This document shows, piece by piece, positions 1 to 11,159 of a DNA stretch of 64,000 bases (within the stretch, counting starts at the first letter, position 1; each line of letters starts with the position of its first letter). A model generated the notes under the pieces. It made no database searches. It saw nothing but the letters and a program-made list of their open reading frames with translations, and was not told the origin of the DNA. The translations under genes were made by a program, and so were the position numbers. This DNA comes from Dacryopinax spathularia (lineage: Eukaryota; Basidiomycota; Dacrymycetes; Dacrymycetales; Dacrymycetaceae): contig JBBPFI010000010.1 of the NCBI GenBank assembly GCA_037974965.1, positions 124,001-188,000 on the forward strand, written 5' to 3'.

Positions 1-2066
1 CCCCACCTGAATCATGCACGGGTCAATATTACCTCACTCCCCAGGAAGGTTCGCCGACTTACGGGTTTCGAATAACGACAAATCGGCGACCGTTCACCTC
101 CTTCGCCTATAGAACCGGCATGAGTTCTCAGCCTTCCCCAGTATGCCGGGACCTACCTCTAGAATCGAATATGCGTGATTGGCGACCAGGCCAGTCAAGT
201 CGCCGGCTGATACAGATCATCAGAGAGCAGCTTCGCGGCTGGGATAGACAGATACTCACGGTAATCGAGCTGGATATAGCACGCAAACAGGCGATCCTTG
301 TTTGCATGTAAGAGTTCGTCGTGCCAAAAGATATCAACATCCAAGATGTCCTGACGATCCGTTAACGTTTGTTTCAACATGGTATTTGGTTGCAAACCTT
401 TACGGTGAAAAGCGTTGAAACGCCTCCCTGGACCAGCAATCAATGTCGAATTAGCACGAGCGCTTGCATTTATGCTCACGGTCAAGTCTTCAATAGCCTC
501 CCTGGGACGCCGTCAGTAAGGTCGGTGATATTATATGAGAATGCCATGTTCACCCAGTAAATCCTCCGCTCATGCTCTCATAATCTCCATCTAGTTCCCA
601 TCAGCGGACGGTTAGGCGTGGAGGAGGTGGAACTAACGAGCTTTCGCATAAGCTGCAGAGCAAGTCAGCCTTGATCCAAGTAGCAGAGCGGAATATACCT
701 TTCTCATAGAGCGGAACCCATGTCTCATTTGGATTCGAGGATGCGGAAAAATATAAGGCGCGACTTCCGCGCAAGCTGCGGAACCACATGCGAGTTAGTA
801 AGATGAACTCGGAACTGAGCGACCTCATACTTCGTATCTTCGTATAATTTGCGGTTTTTATGCCATCGCTCTTTCTCCTCATCGTTGAGCTCATCATATT
901 GCTTGTTGGCGATGAACAGTTGACTGACAGGGTGTTAGCCGCCATGATATACCTCGACTACTGCGAACGCACTCGTCTATGACTAGATGACTGGTCAGCT
1001 GCAAATCACCAGGGATCACCAGGATAACTCACATGTAGTGACCCACTGCCGGATACACCGTTCTGTGAGAAGAGCTTCTTTCCAATGAAATTACAAGTAA
1101 CGCACGTGCCCATCCCTGTCAGACGGTCATTGTATGCGTGACTTCCGTGCGGGGCAGACTCACCTGAAGAACATGAAGCCATACACTCCTACTTGAGCAT
1201 CATAGGCCACGCATAGCCGCTCGAGGAGGTGCGGTAGATTGGATACCACAGAAAGAGCGGAGACGAACCTGACGGAGCAGTCAGGTTTGCACTCGGTGAT
1301 GCGTGTTGAAGGGGGAAATCTCACCAACAATCGCCAATAGTCTAGTTGACGGTGAGCTTGATACCTGACTATCAACATTGACTCACAGCGCCCTGTTGTA
1401 TGTCGTCCGCATTTACGCCATCCACGAAGAGCTTGGGCGCCTCAAAGATCTGCCCACACTGTTGAGTCACGCTTTCGTTACAAGCGTGGGGGTTGATGCA
1501 CCTCATTAACTCTGCCCACCGACGCGGGAGAAAACACTTCATCCGCGGGAGGATCGAGCAAGCCTTGGAGACAGAGGCTCTTGTCATTGGCGATCTGTTC
1601 AACATCAGCTCCCTGGCAATTCTGATGATTAGACATCACTTACATCCCAGCTCTCGTCACGGAAGCGCTTGTTCGCCCGGCGACAGTCTCGCGCGATGCG
1701 AGCTACCAGAATCCTGCACTTTTCCTGTACAATAGCAAACTCTGCTGTGGCCAGAAGAGTGACAGGTGTAGAGGCCGTCTCGAAAGCCTGAATAGCGCGA
1801 TATGTGATCGTATCCTGCCGGCGAAGCGCCGGTCGCGTCTTCAAGACGTCCCTTAGAGTGAGACCGACCCGTGCGAGTTGCGAGTCTCCGCTGTCCACCT
1901 TCAATGGAAGGTCGTTTTCCGCGTGGTCCTCCCGCCAAGGACTGGCACCTCCATGACTCTCGACCGCACTCTCTGGTCCGGCCTGCATCGCAGGTATCTG
2001 CAGAGTTGCGGTCGCAAGAGGAGGCAGTTTCGACATAGGTTTGCTGCCTAGACCATGATTGAACAT
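1..2066 (-). CDS. Calpain-type cysteine protease, copy 1 (partial, runs off left edge)
   Basis: This is a papain-fold, calcium-type (calpain, family C2) cysteine protease read on the minus strand, starting at the ATG at 2066. The first exon encodes a helical N-terminal region that is clearly similar to copy 2 (RRQDTITYRAIQAFETAS against RQDTIAYQAIHGLETAS). Then come the catalytic blocks: FEAPKLFVDGVNADDIQQGA, a 17-nt exon at 1325-1341 giving TIGDCW with the nucleophilic Cys, GVYGFMFFR, NETWVPLYEK, GLVANHAYSILE with the His, and RNP/WG with the Asn split by the last visible intron. The full Cys-His-Asn triad is therefore present. The C-terminal domains lie beyond position 1. It is not the RIM13/PalB type as far as can be seen, because no MIT domain is visible. 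Substrates are unknown. Confidence 0.85.
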
Positions 2067-2665
2067 CTTGGTGCGCCCCCGAATGTGTGCTAGATAGGGT
2101 GGCGGGGTAGAGATTGTTTGATTGAGGAAGAGAGATCACGGCGCCTGATGTCAGTTCTTATACAAGCACAGACTTGCAGGACGCGTCGTCCCGTTGTTCT
2201 TCGCGTAGCATCGCCGAGCGAGAACCTCGGTCGGTCCATCAGAGGGCCGAGTTGCAGGCTGTGCGCCTACAACTGTGTGATCTCCTGGCATAGGGCCACA
2301 AATAGCCAGGTTCGATAGGGTGCAGGGTCACCGTTGCCGTCGGGTTGTCGACCGCGTACGACAACGAAGAGATGGTTGGACGAGGGATGGCATGAATGGA
2401 TGGACGGATCAGCGAGATCAGCATGTTGATCGGCGGGATCGGAAGCACTCTTCCTTCAAGGCTGTGAGACCGTGTGAGACCGGACGTCGCCATAGGCGCG
2501 TACTGAACGACGCGTCCTGGCTGTCTCGGGTGATAGTCTGGAACCAGTACTGAAACTACTGATCTTTATTGTGTGAGACAGCAATTGTGCATCCATCCTT
2601 CCTTTTCTACCTCTACATAGACGATAATAGCTAAGCCGTAACTAGTTAATGTATATTCCAAAACT
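2067..2665. other. Intergenic spacer between the two calpain genes
   Basis: This 0.6 kb stretch separates the start of calpain copy 1 from the stop of copy 2. It should hold the 3' end of copy 2 and the promoter of copy 1. I see no gene, tRNA or repeat in it. The open frames here have no recognisable content. Confidence 0.6.
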
Positions 2666-5600
2666 TCAGAGCCGGGTTTCATAAGTGATATCGGTACTCT
2701 CGTCTTTGGAATAGACACGGAAGAGCAGAAACACCGAATCGGTCGTCTGGCTGCGGGTCAGTACGAAATGCGCATCATACAACCTGGAGATAAGACGCAC
2801 CTTCCTCTGGTTGGCTCTGGTCGTTTCCTCCCCGTCGCTTCGTGTGGTTTCATCATTTGTAGTAGCGGCGGCGCTTGTGTTATCTTCTTCCTCCTCAGCG
2901 CCAGCGGTCTTCGGCGTCGGCAGAGACTCCTCCAGAGGGAAGGTTGCACTCTGAGGGCTGGTCCTAAACGCGACTTTCCTTCTGCTCCTAGGTGGCTCGT
3001 CTAGGACGATTTTAACAGCTGATTGCTCCTGCTGAGGTTCTTTTCCTTCCTCCGCCGCGTCATCCCGCGGAATTTCCTTGAGCGTGCGACCGTCGTACAT
3101 GCGGGACGGGGGAGATAGATAGGTAGCCGGTGCTTCAGACCGATTATAGTTGGGTGCGAGAACGCATGATTCCATAAGTTTCGCCTGAACCCGGCAGAGC
3201 TTTGAGACAGGTGGTTCTTCGTGCTTCGACCTGTAGTCTTTCTTCCGAAAGGCATGACGGTCAAGCCTAGGCGAAGGTTGACTCAAGTGATAAACTCCAC
3301 ACTCCTTGAGATACTCACCGAACGTGCACCTGGACCTTCGTCAGTTTTGGCACGCAAATCAATGGAATAGAACACGCACCACATATCGTCCCGGTTGGAG
3401 ATCTTTGAATTCGACATTGACGGAGCGTTGGTCGTATCTGCCCTTTTCAGATCGTCGGAGGCAGTCTTGCTCGCCAGCACGAAATACCTACCGCTACTTA
3501 GTTGATGTGCCAGTGCTTCGGAGTGGGGTAATGCTTACCCTAAACTCAAGGCTCCAGTGTAAATAGCCCTCTAGTCCTTTCCAGTACCGGTTATCATGCT
3601 GTGATAGTACGAAAATGGCGGGGGATGCTTTGGTTAATGTTACAATGACTGAGTGCCATCAGAACCTGCATATGTGGAGAATCCGTGATCTTACAGCACA
3701 CGTCTCCGAACGAGGGCGCCGCCGGCCAAGCCCGGAGCTTCGTCTGCAGAGGTGATTAGGTACTGGCCGCAAGGTTGACAGGACGTCACCTTACCTCTAC
3801 ATGAGTCGATCTGACGCGCCATGTGTTGTCGAACAGCAGACATCGGTCAACTGTCTGCCATACCTAAACTATTGATCAAACCTCTGGCCAGGGAACAACA
3901 AGGCACGTAAGGCACTTTTAGGAAGTCGCTGTAAGCTAAATCACGCGATTAGCCGTCTGTCTCCGTAGGAGCCAGGATGAAACCCACCCATGACGAAGCG
4001 TCCGTCATTCCCAAATCTGTGCTCAAGGGCCTGCATCCACTCCGGATTCCATTCCTCCGCACCGTCACCCCATGGACCTGCATAGAAGTCAGTCAACTGA
4101 ACCGAGCTAATCACACGTATCTGACCTTGCCATTCTCCACCTTCGCCCCACCTGGTTCTTACTCTAGCTCGTTCCGGGACAGCGCGATGCGAAACACTCA
4201 CGGATTGCGAATGACCACAAATCTCTTGCCCTTGACCTCTTTTGCCTACCCTGGCTATCAAGAAGCTACCTGGGAAGGAGAATTGACACATACCTCCAAG
4301 ATAGAATATGCGTGTCCATGGATTAAACCTGTGAGATCTCCAGCTGCTTCGGATCAATGGAATGGTCTTCTCGTCATGGAGTACGCTCACGATGGTCAAG
4401 CTCCACGTAGCAGGCCAGCAACCGGTCTTTGTTCGCGTGGAGCAACTCGTCCTCCCAGAATCTGTTTTCATCATAGATATCCTTCGTCGATTTCAGCGTG
4501 GCTGCGTTCCCTCGCATTCAGCACTTACTTTGACATTGAAAAGCGTCGAGACGCCACCCTGATGGCGACTCGTGATGAATTCTGGAGTGTGACTAACATA
4601 TGTGGCACATACGGTCAAATCTTCCACAGCCTCCCTATACAAAGTCAAAGGCTGGAGGATAACCAGCCAATCCCTAGCTCACCCTGTGAAACCGCCCACA
4701 ATGCTCTCATAGTCTCCGTCTACAGGGGCTTAACCTTCCACGAGCGCAAGAGGGGCGACATCGACTTACGAGCTTTCGCATACGCTACATCATGTCAGCG
4801 CAGCAGGCGGATTGAACAGTATATTACGAACCCTTTTCGTACAGGGGTACCCAGGTCTCGTTCTCCTTGACCGAGGAGGCAAAATATAAAGCTCGGCTCT
4901 TTCGCAAGCTGCTCGAACAATCAGAAATTGCGTTTATTGAACTGGAAAGGGAAACTTGCTTGACATCTGCGTACAGTGTGCGGTCTCCATGCCACCGTCG
5001 CTTTTCTTGTGCCTTCAACTGGTCAAACTGCCTGTTCATAACGAACAACTGACTATGGTAGAGGTGAGCTGGAACGGAGGGTTACAACGCTTCGCGCACT
5101 CATCAATAACTTTAGACAGAGTCAGCGTGAAGATCTGGTGTACAGGAGACTGAGTGCTTACTAGTCGTGGTCCACTGGCAATCTGCTGGGTTAGCGTAGC
5201 GTTTGCATGAGCGGGACGTACGCACGCGCCCGTCCCTGCGGGATTAAGTGAGACTGTGACCATTGGTGCGTCATGAACATACCGGAAAAACAGAAATCCA
5301 TAAATCCCTGCTTCCTCACCACCGCAAACGCAAAGGCTTTCCAAGAGGCCTGGTTTATTCGATACCACGGACAGAGCCGAGGCAAACCTGACAGCAAATT
5401 GCTTCGTGAGCGCTTGGTTCGGAGCTGAAGAGGAGGTTGACATGTACCAGCAATCCGCGATCTACTCCGTATTAGATACTTAAGCGTAGAGACTGGTAGC
5501 ATTACTCACTGCACCCTGTCGAATGGCATCCGCTTTCGCCCCCTCCATAAAAACCTTAGGATCTTCAAAAATCTAAACCCTATGAGTTCCGTCGGGACTC

Positions 5601-6132
5601 TCGGAAAGCTCAGAGCCACTTGCCTCATGAACCCGGGCCGATGACCAGGGCTTGAAAACATCCTCAGGCACTTCTGTCTCCAACAGTCCTTGTAGACACA
5701 GCTTTCGGTCGGTCGAGATCTGGTAGCAATACATGTGGATGTTAGACGGCTCAAGACGGCGGACAACTGAAGACGCACATCCCAATTTGCATCGCGGAAT
5801 AACTTATTCGCTTCTCTGCATTCACTCGCAATGCGCTGCACCAAATCTGCGCATCTCTTTCGCTCCTGAGAAAATTGTGCGGCCGCAACAAGGGTTACAA
5901 CGTCAGACGCGGTCTCCAAACCGTGGATAGCTTGGTATGCGATGGTGTCCTGCCTGAAACTGTTATGACGAGATCTCACTGCATCCTCCAAGTTAAGTCC
6001 AGCCATGGAAAGCTGGGAGTCGGCTGCATCAGTGGCAGAAGGGGCCTCGTTCTCCAAATGTTGTTGGATGAACGGGGGAAGACCACGATGTGCATCCATG
6101 GCATACGGGGACCGTGGACGCGTCTCAGCCAT
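2666..6132 (-). CDS. Calpain-type cysteine protease, copy 2
   Basis: This is a full-length paralogue of the gene to its left, with ATG at 6132 and stop at 2666. In order it shows: the N-terminal helical region (6132 to about 5760); the protease domain with FEDPKVFMEG, a 14-nt exon at 5448-5461 giving IADCW, GIYGFLFFR, NETWVPLYEK, GLIHGHAYSILE, RNP/WGE and GAEEWNPEWMQALEHRFG; a calpain domain III-like beta sandwich around 3640-3300 (FVLSQHDNRYWKGLEGYLHW); and a hydrophilic Asp/Glu/Ser-rich tail of about 200 residues (3286-2666) with no recognised domain. The triad Cys, His and Asn is intact. No EF-hand domain is visible, so calcium control through a penta-EF-hand is unlikely. The exact joins between 3900 and 3280 are uncertain. 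The tandem arrangement points to local duplication. Confidence 0.85.
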
Positions 6133-7209
6133 TTACTGTGAGTTAAGCACCAAAAGGAATTGCAGTGTATGGGCCGCAAGAGTCGGGAACAGCCTGGTAC
6201 CGCGAAAGTGAGAAAGAGAGACAAAGGAGCTGTCCCCGCCAAAGTCGGCGAGCATATATGCAGACGGAAAGGACTTATTTATAGCATTGCAAACCCGGCT
6301 CGCGTAAAGCGCGCAGTCTTTTTGCGGGTTTGCCCAGCCCTTCTGGCGCGTGATAGTAGGTGCCTCCAAGGTGCCGCGGCCCTCTTCGAGATTTAGGCGC
6401 GCAGGCTTCATAGCCTTCAGCAGCATGTGTTCCGAAAGCTCTCCACCCAGGGAGGCCCGGATCCACATGGTTCGCACTTCCTTCGAGCCATGATGCATTC
6501 GAAGTAGGCTGCCTGAATCTTTCATGCCAAGCAGAAAAGGGTGAGCTGCGGAGATCGAAGTAGTACTCGTTCCGTGGGAAACGGGCGGTGTGCATATTCT
6601 TGACCCTGTTATTCTTGACCGTGTTATCAGTCTGAAGCCGATCGCCCCGTGAAGACCTATCAGTATTTTCGCCGTTGCCAAGACCCCCTTGCGCAGCCTC
6701 ATCGTGAGCGCTGGCAGGGTCTGTGCCAGTCGGAGCTGCGCCGGCCAGGACGAGCCAATGGGCAGTGAACTGAGGCGCACATGAGCAGGGCCACATGCCA
6801 GGTCCTCTGTAACAGCTGCTTAAGCGATCCGAAAGCGCAGTTCCGGCCGAGAGGTGTGACAGATAAATCCGACGCGCAGCGATAAGACGCGATGGGTGAA
6901 GTGCTGTTGGGTAGCAGAGACATCAGAGTGCGTCCACTCAGCGCTTGAAGCCCAAGGTTCGAGTTCCGTCGATGCCCGTTGAAACGCGAATCGAAGCCAA
7001 GTCTCTCTGTCAAACAGGCAGCGGCGGTGGGCTCAAGTACTCGTCTGATACAGTTTGAGGAGCTCTCAACATCTTACCATCTTGTTCGCGGATATCTCCG
7101 TTCGGGCCGTGTCAGGGACCGGCCAGCCTAGCACGGCGACTCCTGTTCCCCTCGCACCACCGCACTTATCGAAGACTCACTCCAATTCCACACTCGATAA
7201 TAAGTAGAC
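6133..7209. other. Intergenic region with two overlapping minus-strand open frames
   Basis: This is the divergent spacer between calpain copy 2 and the DUG1 gene. Two long minus-strand open frames overlap each other here: 173 codons at 6275-6796 and about 215 codons at 6133-6780. Neither shows a domain, a conserved motif or convincing codon bias, so I treat them as chance frames or, at best, an unrecognised small gene. A 15-bp direct repeat sits at 6596-6625. Confidence 0.5.
6596..6625. repeat. 15-bp tandem direct repeat (two copies)
   Basis: Two adjacent 15-bp units differ at a single base (ATTCTTGACCCTGTT, then the same with G for the C at position 11). They lie in the spacer upstream of calpain copy 2 and DUG1. 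The repeat could be a small slippage duplication or paired binding sites; the sequence does not decide. Confidence 0.8.
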
Positions 7210-8961
7210 ATGCCTGCCCCTCCCGAGTTCATCAAGTACATCGACAGCCACAAGGACGCCTTTATTGCACGTCTTGGTGATGCTGTAGCGATACCATCAG
7301 TATCTGGCGACCCGTCGCACCGCAAGGATGTCGTCAAGATGGCAGACTACATCAAGGGCTTGCTTGAGCCGTTGGGCGTGAAGGTCGAGCTGAAGGATGT
7401 AGGGATGGAAAAGCAGCCGGATGGGAGCGAGTTACCCCTTCCGCCGGTTGTCTTTGGCACTTTGGGCTCGGATCCGAATAAGAAGACGGTGCTTCTGTAT
7501 GCCCACTACGACGTACAGCCGGTAAGTCATTGTGGGCTGTGCATATATCCATCGCTGCTGAAGATTTGCCATCAATGACAGGCTCTTGTATCTGATGGCT
7601 GGAATACCGACCCATTCACCCTTACGCCGGACAAGGAAGGTCGTCTGTTTGGCCGTGGTGCGACGGACGATAAAGGGCCTCTCATCGCCTGGATCAATAT
7701 CGTCGAGGCGCACGTCAAGCAGGGTCTCGAGCTACCCGTGAACATCAAGTTCTGCTTGGAGGGTATGGAGGAGAGCGGCTCTGAAGGGCTTGATGACCTG
7801 ATCGAGAAGGAAAAGGACGGATTCTTCAAAAGCTGCGACTGTGTTTGCATCTGCGACAACTACTGGATGAACGACCGGACAGTTCGTCCTTCCCATTCCA
7901 CCCAACATTGTATGACTGACCCTCGTGTTAGCCATGCCTGACATACGGGGTACGCGGTATGTCCTACTACCGCATTATCATCTCCGGCCCTGCTCGCGAT
8001 CTTCACTCTGGCCTGTTCGGCAACACGGTCCATGAGCCGATGACCGACCTGATCCTCCTGATGAGCAAGCTCGTGACGCCAGACGGCGAGATCCTAATTC
8101 CCGGTCTGGACAAGCTCGTGGCTCCGTTGACCGATGCAGAGAAGAAGCGGTATGAGTCGATCGACTTTGCTCTTACTGTGCGCAAGGCCTACCCGGATCT
8201 CCCATCACGCTCGCTGACGAGTAAATGCAGGATATTGAGGAGCAAGTCGGCGCGAAAATTGTCCTGTCCGATGACAAGGCCCGCGTTCTCATGGGCCGTA
8301 TGCGGAACCCGTCTCTGTCCTTGCATGGTATCGAAGGCGCATTCTATGGTCCTGGGGCTAAGACCGTCATCCCGGCCAAGGTACAGGGTACGGTTTACAA
8401 ATACCCTCGCTCACATTTTTCGTCGCTGATAAAATGTTTAGGCAAGTTCTCAATCCGCCTCGTACCGAATATGACGCCCGAGAACGTCGACCCGCTCGTG
8501 ATCAAGTACCTGCACGATGAGTTCGCCAAGCTCAAGTCGAAGAACACGCTCAAGGTGGAAAACATTCACGGCGGAAAGCCCTGGGTGTACGTTCTCCGCC
8601 TTCCACCTGTCATATCCGAGCTAACTTGGAGGGCACTCTCTAGGGCTGACCCAGACCATTGGAACTACCGTGCGGCGATCAAGGCGACAGAAGAAGTGTA
8701 CAAGAAGAAGCCCGATCTCACGCGCGAGGGTGGATCTATTCCGGTTACGCTGACATTCGCGGATGTGCTTGGGTTGAACGTGCTCCTTCTGCCGATGGGG
8801 AGGGGAGACGACGGCGCGCATTCGACAAACGAGAAGCTGGACACGTACAACTATATTGAGGGGGTGCGTATTCCTCCAATTGAATATGACCACAGCTGAT
8901 ACGGGGGCAACAGACCAAGCTGCTCGGCACATACCTGCACGAGCTTGCAGTGACCAATTGA
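7210..8961 (+). CDS. DUG1: Cys-Gly metallodipeptidase (M20 family, DUG1/CNDP type)
   Basis: This is a cytosolic zinc dipeptidase that cleaves Cys-Gly and similar dipeptides in glutathione breakdown. The ATG is at 7210 and the TGA at 8961, with about half a dozen short introns; the first is 7522-7581, joining HYDVQP to ALVSDGW. Family metal and catalytic residues are visible: the His and Asp of HYDVQP, the bridging Asp in RGATDDKGP, the Glu pair in [13 protein letters not shown] and the Asp in CDNYW. The lid/dimerisation region carries [14 protein letters not shown], and the C-terminal metal His lies in [12 protein letters not shown]. The predicted length is close to the usual 470-480 residues. 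It is convergent with the histidinol-phosphatase gene, with 73 bp between stop codons. Confidence 0.93.
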
Positions 8962-9034
8962 GCGTATCGTCCTCTGTACACTCTTGTCGATCCGGGTTGA
9001 TATTGTTGTACTCCCACCAAATATAAGATATAAA

Positions 9035-10119
9035 TCAAGATGAATTTCTTTGGATTCCTTGCCAAAAAGGATCTAACCACCAATCGCCCTCATATCTACA
9101 TGCTTCGACACCCGCATGAGCAGTCCGTTTAAGGTACCAAAGCTCTTTCACCCCTGCTTCGCGCATATATGCAGGCAAGCGATGGTAGTTCAACCCAACG
9201 GCCTGCGGACCGTGGGAATCATCCGACAAACACACTCGTCCCCCCAGTTGGAGTATTAGCTGCGCATACTAATTAGCCTTCTTCCGGGATTTTTAGAAAT
9301 TGTACGAGAGCACACGCACGTCCAGAACGTCCTTTCCCGGATAGCTCGTGTCCCAACCCTTTCGGAAAGCAGCCGCATTCAGCTCGAACAGCGCGCCATA
9401 CCGAACAGCAAACTCGACATTTCTCCTAATCCTCTCCCAGACGCCAGGGTAATCCCTGAACTGAAGTTGAGGCCGATATAGCCTGCATAGGTCGAAGTGT
9501 CCCACGACTTGCGGTTTCAGTCGCTGAAGGAGAGCGTACTGGTTGTCGAAGTACGTCTGGAGGAGAGCTGTCATTTGCGCCTTTTCCCGGGCGTCGTTGT
9601 CCGCCCCGTCTGGCGCCGGGAAGCTCGCTAATGCACGTTGGAAGGTTGGCTCGTCGAAGTCGATCGGGATCTCGTTCACATGGTGTATGGAGCCGACGAT
9701 GTAGTCGATCTCCAGCCCGTGAGGTGGATTCGATAGGAGGTCTGCCGTGCGGTCAAGGTCGAGAGGTGTGATGTACTCCGTTTCAATGCCGATGAGGAGG
9801 TCGATCTTTCCCGCATACAAGCCGCGGAGCCGGTGTGCTTCTATTAAGAAGCTAGCATAGGTCGTAGTGAGTGCAGAACATGATGTGCCCGCTTCTACCT
9901 GCTCTCTGTCAGGCCGAGTGTGGGGACGAGTCGCTGAGTAGGAAGGGGCGGAAGGCGTACCTCTTCCGGGTACAGGTCCTGCGGGCGGTAGCGCGGACAA
10001 TGCTCGCTCAGCCCATAGGTGCGGAATCCCTTGTCTATGGCAGTACAGACGACCTGCTCGAGCGTGCCTTTGGCGTGGGCGCAAAATTGGCCAGAGTGTG
10101 AGTGGTGCGAGTGTGGCAT
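9035..10119 (-). CDS. HIS2: Histidinol-phosphatase (PHP family)
   Basis: This enzyme catalyses the penultimate step of histidine biosynthesis, dephosphorylating histidinol phosphate. The ATG at 10119 opens MPHSHHSHSGQFCAHAKG, the PHP motif I metal-binding His cluster. Further PHP motifs are GLSEHCPRY, LLIGIETEYI, YIVGSIHHVN, VVGHFDLCRLY, LFELNAAAFRKGW and, in the last exon, VCLSDDSHGPQAVGLNY, which supplies the final Asp/His metal ligands. The gene has at least three exons; an upstream in-frame extension exists, but the chosen ATG fits the family start. The gene diverges from alanine aminotransferase across a 1 kb spacer. Confidence 0.92.
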
Positions 10120-11159
10120 TCGAAGCGAATGATGGTGGATGTGACAGGCAGGGTCCCTCAAAGGCACGATGATGACCAGGATAATGATGTCCTCCACCAC
10201 AACATCAGCAGTGCCAAGCTTGTCAGTGATATCCCATCAACATGCATCCACAACGGCAACAACACGATTCGCTCGGTCGTGAGGAATGAAAATTTTGATG
10301 CTGTCCATTGGGATTTCACGGGGGATCCCCGACAACAACTAAAATGTGTGATGAGCCGCGTCTTCCAATGATAGCACTCAAGTTGCGTTGACTGTGGTCT
10401 ATCTTGTGACTCTTAGGACAAGAAGTTCTTGATGGGCTGAGATAGGCGAAATCTCGTCCAATGACAGGAGTTCGGATTCGGTCCGAAGGTGCGAATGTAG
10501 GGGACCGCTCGCTGATCCTCGATGACGGATCTCCCTCGCTGATGGAACGGCTTGAATAGTGTCTGCAACCTGGGCCCAACGGTCGGTCTCCTCCTTCCCG
10601 TAGCTACGAATGCCCATTCTTAGTTCTGTAGCATGAGATTAACAGCTAGCAGGATATGCCCAATCCATTGCAGGTGAATGGACGTTCTCTAAACCCGGTG
10701 CACACGATTCCCCGCAAATTGCCGGTTAGTTTCGGCCGTATGTGGCAAGTCGGGCGGAAGATGGTCCGAGCGGCCGAACCAAGTCCGAGTTGAGTCAGGA
10801 GGAGGATGGCGGGAATGAAAGTGTTCGCACCTTCTCCAAAAGGGTCTAAACACCTCCATCTCTGTTTGGTCAGTCGTTGTAGTGTACCAGTACTACTACT
10901 ACTGCTGACTGTCGACTGAGAGAGGCCAGTTCCCGCCCCCGTCTTAAATTCGTCCGTTCCGGCGAGCGGGTTCTCTCTCAATAGGCACACCCAAAGGATC
11001 AGGTGGATAGGAAATACCGGCAGAAGAAAAGTCACAAGCCACTCAGCAAATTAACAGTCGGTCGGGGCTGAGCTCAGCATTCCCCAAAGTCGAAGAGGTC
11101 TGTTTGGGAACGGAGTACATAATACTCTCGTCCACCCCGCCCTTTCCGCCTCCCTCCGA
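10120..11159. other. Divergent promoter region, HIS2 / alanine aminotransferase
   Basis: About 1.04 kb lies between two genes transcribed away from each other. A minus-strand frame of 129 codons (10646-11035) has no recognisable domain and looks like chance. I see no tRNA or repeat. Confidence 0.55.

Noticed and set aside
1268-1400. Calpain copy 1 reading as DYW instead of DCW, i.e. loss of the catalytic Cys
   Set aside because: The DYW reading needs a splice phase that no GT-AG pair supplies. The short exon 1325-1341 restores DCW with canonical borders and joins the next exon in phase.
3977-4870. 297-codon plus-strand frame, the longest plus frame in the first 10 kb
   Set aside because: It lies antisense to calpain copy 2, whose protease motifs are unmistakable on the minus strand.
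6880-6985. Possible tRNA on the plus strand (T-loop-like GGTTCGAGTTCC near 6954)
   Set aside because: The B-box has an extra T, and no acceptor or anticodon stem pairs convincingly around it.
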